NCBI RefSeq assembly: GCF_000801105.2
Contig: NC_079519.1
Location: 26,449,288-26,513,287, forward strand
Direction: 5' to 3'
DNA: 64,000 nt
Source: Raphanus sativus
Lineage: Eukaryota; Streptophyta; Magnoliopsida; Brassicales; Brassicaceae
The notes under the pieces were generated by a model. The model did no database searches. It was not told where the DNA came from and saw only the letters and a program-made list of their open reading frames with translations. The position numbers were made by a program, and so were the translations under genes. Of this stretch, positions 1-11,470 are shown piece by piece; position 1 is the stretch's first letter, and each line of letters starts with the position of its first letter.

Positions 1-3000
1 GTGTTTTTCAATTTCTTTACTCATACACTTCCACAAGAAAACTTCTCTAAAGTAGAATTTTTTTTCTCTCTCCCTCATTTGTTGTAACTATTTACTTTAT
101 AAAAAGAAGAAATATGAGAGAGAGTTCATTTTAAAGAGTGAGAAGAATGGTATGATGCAAGTTACAATCGAACAAAGTCATTCATACATATTAAAATATA
201 TCCCCTATATATTAAAGGAGGAACGACATTTCAAAAATTAGATCCTCAAATTGTTAGTAATTAAAATAAACCCCTATCTTAAGTGTCAATCAATTGGATG
301 ATTAAAAAATCATATGTGACATGATGAGATTGAAATTGAAAAAGTGAATGGTCTAATTTGATTTATTTATTTTCTTTCCTTAAACAAAAACCTAGGGAAT
401 TACCATAAATAACTAATATATATATGACAATTAATGTTTATAATAATAAAGATTTGATATCAAATTATATATCCTCCATCATTTTTTGTTTAATTTTATA
501 TTATTAAAATAAATTAAACAATCAAATTAGCTACATAAATTAAATTTGGATTTTTTCGTATATGTTATATATTGAATTTAAAAAACGACAATAAATGATT
601 AAAAATATTAAAATTATTATGTTAGAATTAATGAACAAAGGTTTAACATTTTTGTTATAACAAGATACACATGATTTTAAAATTATATGAGTAAAAAATG
701 TCATTTAATAATAAAACAAATATATATAGATTAATATATATACCATATAAGATTACATAAATATTTTATATTAAAACTTTCAATGAAATTTCAAGAACAT
801 TAATAAATTATAAACTTATTATATAGGCGCTGATCATAGAACCATATGATTATGAAGTCTCATTTAATAAATAATTATATAAAATATAATATTCTTAGAA
901 AAATATGTTGGTCCATCTTAACTTATATTACATTTTTTAATTAAAATAACTATCGAATTGATAAATAATGTACAAGAAAAAAATCTCGCATTTTTCTTAT
1001 ATAAAAGTTACGAAATTACCTAATATGATTAACTTATATATGAAAATTAATTATTATGAGTAATAAATATTTGATAAAATATGTGTATCTTATTTCTTTT
1101 TTATTTATTTTATATTATTAAAGATATTAAACAATCACATTAACTATATAATAAAAAATTAGATTTTTTCTTATATGTTATATTTTGAATTTTTGAAAAC
1201 GTCTATAAATTATTATAAATTTGAAGATCCCACTTTTGAAAATTTTGTGATCAATAGCTTAATTTTTTTGTTATAATAAGATACAAATGATCATAAATTG
1301 TATTAATATGAATTTTATTAAATAAATATTCTAATTAAATAACTTTCCTTAAATAAAAGTTACAAAATTACTCAATATGATTAACGTATATATGAAAATT
1401 AATGATTATGAATAATAAATATTTGATAACAATTTTTATATCTTAGTTCCTTTTGTTTAATTTTATATAATTAAAAGATATTAAATAATCACATTAACTA
1501 TATAATAAAAACATTTAGACTTTTTCTTATATGTTATATTTTGAATTTTTCAAAACGTCTATAAATTATTAAAAATTTGAAGATCCCACTTTGAAAATTT
1601 TGTGATCAATAACTTAATTAGTTTTGTTATAATAAGATACAAATGATCATAAAATTATATTAATATGAATTTTTATTTAATAAATATTAGAATTAAATAA
1701 TAAATATATATATATATACTAACGATTTAAAGCAACAAGATTGGTTGCATCAATTTAGTCGTTCAGTTGAAACCTTTTAAAACTATGTGGAAGACTAAAG
1801 TCAAAGTAATTAGATTTTGGAAATAATAAGGTGATGGTTCTAAAATCATTAAATCGGTTTCTCAATGATGTGAAAGTTAAATATTAAAAAAAATTATAGA
1901 ACCTGTTTTTGGAATAAAAAAGACTTATTGACCACATTACAGTTTTTATAGACATAAAGAGGATGTAAAAAATTTAAGCCCAAATCGATCAAACTCATCA
2001 CAAATTCGAAATAGATTTCGTTCCATAATTACAATTACAAATGTTCAGCCCAACATATCTCATATATATTAAATCACTTAAATCACTTGAACTATTACAA
2101 CTGAGGCTTTTTATTTTTTTAGTTTTTCCTTTTTGTTATTTTTGATTTATTTTAACAGTAACTAAATTGAAGCAAAGATTATAAATTTGATGAATAACAA
2201 TTAGTTGAAATTTTTTACAACTTTTTTAAATCTTTAAACAAACAGAGTTGTGTTCAATCGAAGACATATTAATTTGATGAACACTAAATGGAAGAATAAT
2301 AAAAAATTTCTTTCATGCTTCTGTTTTGTTTTTTTATTTTTATTTTTTAATTTTAGAGCTTTGATATTAATTTTAGATTTTATTATTTTATTAGATGATG
2401 AAGCATTTTTTTATTCTTTTATTTAAATATATAATATTTTTTAATAAATGACTTTTTGACAAAACATGCAAAATCTAATAAAATATCAATTGTGTACGTG
2501 TTTATCTCAGGCAAAATCTTTTATTTACATAGGTAGATTCTTAGTGAACATGACTCATATATTTTCTGTACTTTTCTTTCTACACATATCTAAAAATATC
2601 AAACATGAATTATATGATATTTTCTGATTATTTTTCATATATCAATAGTTTCAAATTTCACAACTTTATTATATTAAAATATGATATAGTAATATATTTG
2701 GATAAACCTAAATATACTAATAATTATATCTCACATTTATCAATCAATATCTACAAAAAAACAAGATATTTTCAAATTCAATGCCAAATTTTGACCACGA
2801 TTTTTAAAATATTATTTCCAAAGACATCCTCCTAGATTTATGGCATTTGAATTTCATATTATATTTCTTATAATTTAAAATGGATGTATTTGTATAAGGG
2901 GGTTATTTATTTTTAAATTCGACTGAATTTATTTCTTTATTTTTTCCGCTTGAAAATGTTATTGATTATCAATAGCAATAAACCTTATTAACTATCCAAT

Positions 3001-3556
3001 AAATAACATTACATGAACATATTTGTTTATTCACACTATATGATTTTAAAACACTAAAATAAATTTAACACATTTTACTCTTATTATTTTTTTCCATAAA
3101 TGTTTACATGAATCGTTGTTTGATGTTTTCTATTAATATTTAATATTATTTAATTATCTGATAGATTTAGTTATAGTTGATATTTTATGTTATCGTTTTT
3201 AACAGGTTTATTTTATCAAACACGTAAAATATTATCAATTTTTATAGAGTTCTACCGGGTTAACCGGTGTCGGTGAGGTTGATGCAGTTTTTTTTTGGAG
3301 TTTCACAGATTTTATCATGTTTTTAGTTAATGAACTTTTTTGTTAAATCCTAACCGGATTACTTACGGATCACCGGATTTACTAGTAAGGGTTTTGGGTC
3401 GAGAACTAAAACACTAAAAAATTTAAACTGCCAATAAATTTGTTATTTTCATCTATTAAACTAAGTTGGCATTGTTTCATCTATTTCCTCCATATCTAAG
3501 GAATAACTAAAAAAGAAACTTAATACCCGTGCACGGTCGCACGGATCAAGGTCTAG
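1..3556 (+). mobile_element. AT-rich repeat tract ending in a Helitron 3' terminus
   Basis: No gene is visible. A unit of roughly 300-350 bp with recurring words (for example 'atgattaac.tatatatgaaaattaat.attatga') occurs at about 390-700, 1015-1345 and 1373-1700, so the left part is a diverged tandem array; a related copy lies near 55250-55390. The right end looks like a Helitron 3' end: stem CCGTGC (3527-3532) and GCACGG (3539-3544), then CTAG at 3553-3556 followed by T. I could not find the matching 5' end, which may lie left of the window. That one element spans the whole interval is inference. Confidence 0.5.
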
Positions 3557-3632
3557 TACTTTTTTATTTAGGCAGACAAGTTTCGATGACATTATATGTA
3601 AATGTTCTAGTAATTAGAGGGTGTTTGAATTT

Positions 3633-4508
3633 GGGATTTTAAACATTAAAATCTCTCAACTAAGTTTGTTTTGGGTAAAAACCCATAAACTAAATATTTA
3701 CCGAGAAAACCTCCAAACTAATTTTATTTAGTGAATTAAACCTTCTCTCTACAGTGCAGGTCATAATTATCTTTACAACCGGTAAATATTTAGTTTAGGG
3801 GTTTTTTCATTAATCAAACATAGTTGAGGAGTTTTACCATTAAAAATAATCAAAATTCTTAAATATAATAACATTATATAAAAATTAGTAACTTTAATTT
3901 TCAAAATCAGCATTTTTAAAAATTTCTTTCAATATATGAAACTGATTTTTTTTTATAAAATCAACATTATATATGTATAAATTAAAAATGTACAAAACCA
4001 GAAAATATATGATAAGATATACATTTTATTATCTAAAGATTTATTATTACATTTTTATAAGATAAGATATACATTTTATTATCTAAAGATTTATTATTAC
4101 ATTTTTATTAGATAAGATATAAATTTATATATTTTCTGGTTTTGTACATTTTTAATTTATACATATATAATGTCAATTTTATAAAAAAAATATTCAGTTT
4201 CATATATTTACAGAATTTTTTAAAATGCTAATTTTGAAAATTAAAGTCAATAATTTTAGATAATATTATTATATTTTAGAATTTTGATTATTATCTTTTA
4301 ATAGTAAAACTCCTTAACTATGTTTAATTAATAAAAAAACCTCTAAACTAAAGATTTACCGGTGGTAATAGAATAATTATGACATGCACTGTAGAAAGAT
4401 GGTTTAATTCACTAAATAAAGTTAGTTTGTGGGTTTTCTCGTTAAATACTCAGTTTGAAAGTTTTTATCCAAAACAAACTTAGTTGAAGGATTTTAATGT
4501 TAAAATCC
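3633..4508. mobile_element. 876-bp foldback (long inverted repeat) element
   Basis: Two arms of about 400 bp are imperfect reverse complements over nearly their whole length: sequence near 3645-3860 (with the words gtttgttttggg and cagtgcaggtcataattat) returns inverted at 4310-4500. The centre holds a short direct repeat (about 4007-4055 and 4062-4110). The element is flanked by an 8-bp near-repeat, ttgaattt (3625-3632) and ttaaattt (4509-4516), read as a target-site duplication with one change. The structure fits a non-autonomous foldback/MITE-like transposon; 8 bp would suit hAT. A transcript would form a long hairpin. No coding capacity is seen. Confidence 0.75.
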
Positions 4509-4619
4509 TTAAATTTGAGGCTGAAAAAGCCTAATAACTTGACGCATCAATTGGTTCCTTTGTAATTAACTTACAAAACTAAAGTTATTTTATTTTTAGT
4601 GTTCCCCAATTAATATATA

Positions 4620-4847
4620 CTCTCTATGTTTCATAATAAATGTTATTTAGTGTTTTTTTTTGTTACACAAAGTATCACTTTATAATTTCAATGCAAATTA
4701 TACTTACCTTCAGCTGAAAATTAATTTTTAAACCGCATTAGTTAGAGAGGTGTAATTAATAACAACTTATATATATTTCTGTCGTTTTTTAATCTGTATA
4801 AAAATGTCAAAAGTGACACTTATTAACTTATTAAGAAACGGAACGAG
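4620..4847. mobile_element. Stowaway-like MITE
   Basis: About 228 bp bounded by TA dinucleotides (4618-4619 and 4848-4849). The inverted termini start ctctctatgtttc and, on the other strand, ctcgttccgtttc. TA duplication plus CTC-type ends are the hallmarks of Tc1/mariner Stowaway MITEs. No coding capacity. Confidence 0.65.
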
Positions 4848-5345
4848 TAAAAGATTTTTTATAGTTAACTTTATTCGACCATTAATTCACATTGGGCCAG
4901 AAAATTGTATCCGTTAACTTATAAGAAGATTTATGAGTCATGCAATTACCTCAAATTGGATTTAAGTTTGACGGTTCGTACCCAAATCTGCATTGTATCG
5001 ATTACTTTGTTCACTTTTCTAATGTATTTAACCATTTATGTAAAATATGAAGTTTTTGAAAATAATCATTCGGTTTCCTTAAAATTTGTACAGATTGGAG
5101 AAATCAATATATTCAATTGATGTGCTTTATAACTCGCCCAGTTTTCCATCATTGTACATCAATTTATTTTTTCCTTCCTACATTAGTTTTATATATCTTC
5201 TAAATTATGTACTATAAACATAATATTATACTTTTTAGTTTTTACTGTAAATAAATATTGTTCACACTATTAAACATCTTTTATATTATGTAGATTTAAT
5301 ATTTATAAAGTTTTTTATTCCCGGTAAACGCGGATTACAACCTAG
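4848..5345 (+). mobile_element. Helitron 3'-terminal remnant
   Basis: AT-rich DNA ending in a decayed GC hairpin (cccggtaaacgcgga, about 5320-5334) and then CTAG (5342-5345) followed by T, as in Brassicaceae Helitrons. It ends about 50 bp from the stop codon of the RALF-like gene. The 5' limit is not defined. Confidence 0.45.
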
Positions 5346-5392
5346 TTATAAAGTAATACATCCGAATGAAATTAGATGATGAACTTCACGCC

Positions 5393-5611
5393 CTAATCTC
5401 GTTGGCAGCGTGTAATAATGGAACACCCACGGGTATAATTGTTGGCGGGGACACGGCTCTTATGGAGAGAGTCTGGAGGATTGCATCCTGGCGGAGGGTT
5501 AGGACCCGAGCACGGATTAACTACACCTCCAAATATGTAAGTCCTACCCTCCACTGGCACCGTAACAACAAGGGAACAAATTACTAGCAAGCATATCGCC
5601 CATGTCTTCAT
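5393..5611 (-). CDS. RALF-like secreted peptide
   Basis: A 72-residue protein. It has a hydrophobic N-terminal signal peptide ([22 protein letters not shown]), then a short mature region with four cysteines in two pairs (NPCSG..PPGC and RGCSIITRC). The YIFGG element after the signal peptide matches the receptor-contact YI.Y-type motif of RALFs, and [14 protein letters not shown] matches the family's C-terminal ANPYxRGCxxxxRC block. There is no propeptide or dibasic RRxL S1P site, so it belongs to the short RALF-like group. Family role: extracellular alkalinising peptide perceived by FERONIA-type CrRLK1L receptors with LLG co-receptors. The single exon is intact. The gene stands alone between transposon remnants, with a Helitron end about 50 bp beyond its stop. 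Whether it is expressed cannot be seen. Confidence 0.8.
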   Translation of the reverse strand: MKTWAICLLVICSLVVTVPVEGRTYIFGGVVNPCSGPNPPPGCNPPDSLHKSRVPANNYTRGCSIITRCQRD

Positions 5612-6599
5612 ATTTTAAAAACTAAACGGGATATTATTGTTTATGTTCTTCTTGTTCCTTTTGTTTGTTGTGAAAATGGGCAACTGTGGAGCATATTTAT
5701 ATAAAGATAATATGTTACATATATTTATATGGAGTGGTCAAAAGGTCAAACAGTAACATATTATCTTTAATTTTTGATACTCGTTAATCTGGTAAATAAT
5801 CCATCAGTTTATAGTCAAGGATCTGATTTATTGACTTAATGCAGTCTAGGATTAGGCTAGACTTGTAACGAGACAAAACTTTTGATTTAAATAAAATAAA
5901 ACATTACAATTTAACTCATTCCTAGACAAACAAATGTATTAGTTAAATACTATAGAGTAGTCAAATCAATAAGCTATTATTATATATTAGTCAAATCATT
6001 AACTAGTACTATAACATTACATACAAACAATTTTAAGCTATGATATGAAAATTTACAATTTTATCAAACTATAAAGTATACATATATAATTTATCATTTT
6101 AAAAATTATATTAAACTTATGAATTATATATATCAAACTTTACAATATAAATTAATCAAACTTATGAATTATATATTTTATGTCAAATTATTAAAAACAT
6201 AACTTCATATTGTAAAATTTGGTATTATTATTTTATCAATAGTTATCATATAGTTAATCATATTTAAGTTGTATATATGATACATATTAGTTTCATAATT
6301 TATATTTTTATATTATGAATGTATTATAAATTTAAAATATGATATTTTATTATGTTTTATATGATAATTTTGTTTATAAGCAAGTACACTATCTATGAAA
6401 AATAAAATATTCTTAAAATGTTGCAATCTATTCTTTAGATATTTTACTTCCTTATTTCCTATATGGTTTGTTAGTCCAAATTTGTTGCAATCTAATCTCT
6501 AGATTTCTTCTTTATTTAATATTCAAATATCTATAGTGAGATTTGTAAGTAAATAATCTGTTGCAATCACAAGATATATTATTTCCTAATACCATATAT
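5612..6599. other. AT-rich intergenic DNA upstream of the RALF-like gene
   Basis: No gene seen. The tataaa-type word at about 5700 (tatttatataaag) could serve as a TATA box for the RALF-like gene on the minus strand. The rest is A/T-rich, partly repeated sequence; 'tatgaattatata' words recur at 6118-6175. Confidence 0.4.
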
Positions 6600-6602
6600 T
6601 TA

Positions 6603-8408
6603 GGGTGGTCTATTGAATTAGAGATTTTAGAAGATTTTAGGATTTTGTTGAAATCTCATGTTATTTAATCATTGACACAGTTAAATTTAGTGACAAATGC
6701 ATATGTATTAATTAACATCAATAGAGATAATATGATCATGGATATAATAAACTAAGTGTTTTCCTGCACCATGTGCAGTAAACAAATTTTAAAATATTTT
6801 AACAGATAAATATAAATTATATTTAATACTTTTTATTAATATTGTAAATTTTATTTTTATTATCAATATTTTAATATAAATTTAATTTAACTAAACAATA
6901 AAATTAAGATAAAAAAACAATTTTGTTTATTTTAAATTATATTTAAGAATGTGTATGTATATATTTAAAATTATAATCTTAGGTAGATTTTTCTATCTAT
7001 TTATTTTAATAAAATATATTAAATAAATATGTAAAAATGCATAATTGTCAAATATTAAAATTAAACAATATTTATAAAATTTGTAGTTATATATAAGAAA
7101 CTAATGATTTAATGATTTAATTGGATTTTACGATTTAACTTTTATAATTTTCTGAAAAATGTATACATTTTGAAAATTTTATAATTTAAATTATATTTCA
7201 AAATTTGAAATGCCATAGTTAATTATATTTATTTTAATGACAATTGTGCATGTATATATTTAAAATTATAATATTAGGTAGATTTTTCTATCTATTTATT
7301 TTAATCAAATATATTAAATAAATATGTAAAAATTGCATAATTGTCAAATATTAAAATTAAATAATATTTATAAAATTTGTAGATATATATAAGAAACTAA
7401 TGATTTAATGATTTAATTATTTTACGATTTAATTTTTATAATTTTCTGAAAAATGTATACTTTTTTGAAAATTTTATAATTTAAATGATATTTCGAAATT
7501 TGAAATGTCATAGTTGAATATATTTATTTTAATGATGATTTATGAGTTATTACCATATTCTAAAAAATCCAAAAATATAAATCGACAATAAATGTAATAT
7601 ATGAGTTATTACCATATTTTAAAAAGTTTACAAAAAATATAAATTAACATTAAATATAATTGTTCATGTCATATTAATCTATAAGATATGTCATCAATTT
7701 TAGTAGATATATCATATTATTTTGTGAAAATGATTGTAAAGAGGACATGTGGCAAAATCACTTCTCAAATATAGATTAGGAGATAGTTATGTTTATCTAT
7801 TAGATTAGATAATTGAACGTAAATTAATATAATACACCTTTTGGCCAAAAATAAATAAAGAAATTTTAATATATATTATGTTGTTATCTGTAAATAATAT
7901 TTTCGATCATAAAGATTAAAAATTAAATTCAGTAATAGTCATATATATATATATATTGTAATGAGAAACTTCATTATAGATACATATATCACCAATTTAA
8001 AAATTTAAGAGTATAAACATAACTTATCATGGTAATTATTGAAATAATAATATATGTATTAATAAATATCTATAAGATTATTATGCCCGCATGAGCGGGC
8101 CAACCATCTAGTCTCATATTATTTAATCAGTAATTTTAAAAACTCTATTCAAATCAAGTGTTATTCAATATAAGATTTGTGCAAAGATACTTAAACTCAC
8201 TTGTAATCCCATGTTATAAAATCTAAATCAAATCAACTGTTATTCAACTGTAAATAAGAAAAAATTGTGATAAAGATTTTAGGAGATTTAACAAATCATC
8301 TTTAGTTAAAAATAGTTATTGTAGAATAACACATTCAAAAATTACCTAAATCACACCAAAATTAAAACATTCCAAAATCTCTTAAATCTGTTAATTCAAT
8401 ACACCCCC
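6603..8408. mobile_element. Tourist-like MITE split by Helitron-derived insertion
   Basis: The outer ends gggtggtctattgaatt (from 6603) and, inverted, gggggtgtattgaatt (ending 8408) are flanked by TTA on both sides (6600-6602 and 8409-8411), as in PIF/Harbinger Tourist MITEs. An intact relative at 39844-40208 is 365 bp. Here about 1.44 kb (6672-8111) is inserted, leaving about 366 bp of MITE, which matches. The insert has a minus-oriented Helitron-type end at 6752 and a plus-oriented one at 8111, and an internal tandem duplication of about 297 bp (near 6952 and 7249). Confidence 0.65.
6672..8111 (+). mobile_element. Helitron-type insertion inside the Tourist MITE
   Basis: The right end is a perfect hairpin GCCCGC(8085-8090)-atga-GCGGGC(8095-8100), then CTAG (8108-8111) and T. 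A second terminus of opposite orientation begins CTAAG at 6752 with hairpin ctgcaccatgtgcag. The insert is flanked by an 18-bp near-repeat (tctcatgttatttaatca at 6654-6671; one change at 8112-8129), unusual because Helitrons normally leave no target duplication. It may be two nested Helitrons or a secondary rearrangement. Confidence 0.5.
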
Positions 8409-8505
8409 TTAATATTTAAATATATTAATTGAATCTGTCAATTACTCGTGGAATATTCTCTTTTAATTATTATTCAAATTTTACTTTCTAGTAGATATTC
8501 CAAAA

Positions 8506-9441
8506 ATCACCCGTAAAGAGTGAGCACATGGTATACCCTCTCTCCTATTGCTCTAAGATCTCTCCAAAAAGAAAGTTCCGTGTATCATCTCGACGGTGGC
8601 TGGCTCCGGTGGCTTTCTCAGCACCGGAACCGGACTTTTCTTTTGGTTTGTCCTCTGTTTATGATGAAGCCAGGATTGATGAAGCTTGGTGGAACCAGAT
8701 CTTTTTGAGAACCTTGTTGGTTTTCCCGATGATGGCAGTTGCGAGAGTTGCATGCATCTCTTCGCTTCTTGATTTGGCTTCTCCCTCTGTTTCATGGTGT
8801 TATCCCCATCTTTATCATTGTCTCTTGGTGTTTGATTCTTTCCCATCTTTGTTCTAGTTTTTTTCATCTTTGATTGTCTCCAAAGTTGCATGCTTGTCTC
8901 TCCTTGGTGATCTCTTTGATTCCCCTCCGATTTGTTCCTCTTCCTGCCCCGTCTCCTTGTGGCTTGTCTTGTTCGGTGTGGACTGAGGCGCTTCTTGTCA
9001 TTTACCAAGGGTCTTCTTCGAAGACTCGTCCATCTGATGTGCTTCTCTTTAGGCGTTCTCGAGTCACATCTTTGTTGACTCCGCCAATCCTAGGTGTTTG
9101 AATGGTTATTGAACCTTTAGTTGGTTCTATCTTGTTGGGTATGAAGCATTTGTCATGTTGTTCACATCCTGAGCTAGTCACTATAGAAGGTCTTTGTTAT
9201 CAAGTTATTTTGATGACATGTTACTTTGATCCTAACGTAGTCTAGTCTTGATGCTTTGGTGTACTTCATATGAATTTTGTTGCTAGATTTATTGATGTGG
9301 TTTAGGTTTGTTGTATCTCTCTTGTCTCCTTTTAGTAAGGTTTTGTCTCCGGGGAATTAGATTCCGCTGGTTCTGTATATCACTTATGTATCCTATCTCC
9401 AAATCCATTCATGGTTAATATAAACTGTCAGTGTTAAAAAA
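8506..9441 (+). mobile_element. 936-bp non-LTR retroposon with target-site duplications
   Basis: A segment much richer in G/C than its surroundings is bounded by a 16-bp direct repeat, agtagatattccaaaa (8490-8505) and agtaaatattccaaaa (9442-9457), with one mismatch. Its right end is a short A run (9436-9442). Long TSD plus 3' A tail indicate target-primed reverse transcription. No reverse transcriptase is present. Open frames in all directions read as chance, so it is non-autonomous or a processed copy of a non-coding transcript. Size and tail recall Sadhu elements of Brassicaceae, but I cannot confirm sequence identity. Confidence 0.7.
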
Positions 9442-9675
9442 AGTAAATATTCCAAAATATAATTTCTTTATGAGTAGAAGATTTTGTTCAGTATTTACTA
9501 AAAGTATTATATTATAGCTTATCATGAAAGAAAAATCATTTAAGAATGTCTATTAATTTCCTTTATAGATAAGACTTTCGCAGCATAAGAAATGACCTAC
9601 TATACTTTCTATGCTCTCACATTTTTTGTTACTTTTTTTTTTGAACCGATTTTTGTTTTTTTTGTTACTTTTAAT

Positions 9676-10153
9676 CAGGTATTATCTGAGATTTAGATTT
9701 TAAGCCAGATCCGTTTCGAAAATCTAGATATCCGAAAAGGTCGAATCTGTATCAGGATCGAAAATCTAGATATCTGGATCAAGAGTTTCTATAAGATAAT
9801 TATTGCAAAAATAATAATATCTATATATAAAAATCAAATTTTATTTTCATTTTTATATAGTATATATAAATTTTGTAATATTTATACATAGAATAATTAA
9901 AACATTATACACAGTTTTATTTTTAAATTATTTTTAGTATTTATATATATAGTAATATTTTTCTTATTTATTTTAAAGATCCACATCCGGTTCTGGATAT
10001 CCGTCGGATATTACAATTTTTAAAAAGATATCCGACATTCGAATATCCAAAAATTCCAGATCGGTATAAAATAGTAAAATCATAGATCTGCGAGATAAAG
10101 ATCCATATCCGGATATCTTAAAATTTCTCGGATACCCGATCCTACCAGACCTA
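9676..10153. mobile_element. hAT-like MITE, CCGAA-rich family, copy 1
   Basis: 478 bp bounded by exact 8-bp duplications cttttaat (9668-9675 and 10154-10161). The ends are caggtattatctg and, inverted, taggtctggtagg. The interior is full of 'atccg/cggat' words. 8-bp TSD and (T/C)AGG termini fit hAT. Non-coding. Confidence 0.7.
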
Positions 10154-10494
10154 CTTTTAATAATCTATGAAGCCATACATAATTTGATCCTTTTTTGTTT
10201 TTTCCCGATATTTCTTTTATAAGCAGAAAAAACATTTGATCCTCTTGCCCATGAATTCATATTTTATATTATGATTTTGGCTGTTCGTTTTTCTAACTAA
10301 AAAATCAATGTTGGTGATCTTTTACAGGTTTATAGTCTCTGAAATGGTGACAAAGGAAGCTTATGGCTCGGTTAAGTAGTTTTTATCTCTGCGTGCGTTT
10401 GTGTTTGATTTTGTCTAGGCTACTGAGGCACAATTGTAATAGCAAACTAGCTAGGATTTCACCATCACATGGTATGTGAAAATCATCTTTAAGT

Positions 10495-11048
10495 TAGGGA
10501 TGGACATTTTACCCGATACCCGACAAAAAAAAATCGAACTGAAATCCGAACCGAAGTAGCAAAATACTCGTACGGATATTAATTTAGGAGATATTGGATA
10601 TCATAACCCAAACGGATAAGATCCAAACCTGAATGGATATCCGAAAATAATCGAACATATGTATACTAACGCGGAAAATAATTTGACACTCAGTTAAAAT
10701 GCACATCAAGCTTTTTATTTCATTTATTAACAATAATTAAATCCATTTTTTTGTTAATGTATATTCATTCTTAAAATGTTATCTCTAAATTTATTAATTA
10801 TTAAATCTATTAAAATAAAATAAAAATCAGTTAAGTGAAATTTATATTTTTAAATACAAAAAAAATGAAAAAAATTAATTTTTTCTTTCAAAATTTAAAT
10901 ATCCGAACCCGACCCCAAACAATCGAACCTGAACTAAAAACGCCAGAACCCGACCCGAGATACAGAAATACCCGAACAGATTCTATACCCTTATACCGAA
11001 ATACTTGGAAATACCTGACCCGGACAGATGTTCGAACGCCCACCCCTA
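10495..11048. mobile_element. hAT-like MITE, CCGAA-rich family, copy 2
   Basis: 554 bp with inverted termini tagggatggac and (inverted) taggggtgggc. The candidate 8-bp TSD is degenerate (ctttaagt at 10487-10494, ttttaaac at 11049-11056; three transitions), suggesting an older insertion. The open frame across its right half encodes only repeat-derived residues and is not a gene. Confidence 0.6.
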
Positions 11049-11177
11049 TTTTAAACTATCTAGTTTTTTCAATTATAGTATTTCCTTCTCTGTTTCTCAA
11101 GATTTTAGATAGTAAGCTTATGTTTATAAAATTATTTGAAACAGTGACTAACCAAAATGACAACATTATCAGACTTA

Positions 11178-11470
11178 GAGGTGGACACGGAGCGGATATC
11201 CAGAATTTTAAGGATATCCGTGATCCGATCTGCTCCATACGATCCGATCCGATCTGTAATCAAAAACACTAAACACTAAATCTTAAAAAATACTAAACCT
11301 TTAATTTTAACCCCCTAGACACTTGGACAAATCCTAAATCCTAGGTTTTAGAGGTTAGGATTTAGGGTTTAGTGTTTTAAGATTTAGTGTTTAGTGTTTT
11401 GATTTATAGTTTAGGATTTATCCAAGTATTTAGGATTTACCCAAAAATTTAGGGTTTAAGGTTTAGTGTT
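11178..11470. repeat. MITE fragment followed by telomere-like degenerate repeats with inverted arms
   Basis: 11178-11255 starts tagaggtggacac and holds gatccg words like the neighbouring hAT-like MITEs but has no clear second end. From 11264 to 11470 there are many degenerate copies of plant telomere-like words (tttagggtttagtg, aaacactaaatc). The left part (about 11266-11289) is nearly an exact reverse complement of about 11375-11399, so the tract can fold. No gene. Confidence 0.5.

Noticed and set aside
2605..2835. Open frame of 76 codons, plus strand
   Set aside because: A/T-driven composition with no motif or signal; lies in a repeat tract.
8553..9008. 151-codon minus-strand open frame, Lys/Arg-rich
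   Set aside because: Lies inside the retroposon; overlapping open frames on the other strand and no domain. Treated as chance.
10835..11272. 145-codon open frame with repeated RTRP/EPDP-like residues
   Set aside because: It is the translation of the ccgaaccc repeats of a MITE and runs out of the element.
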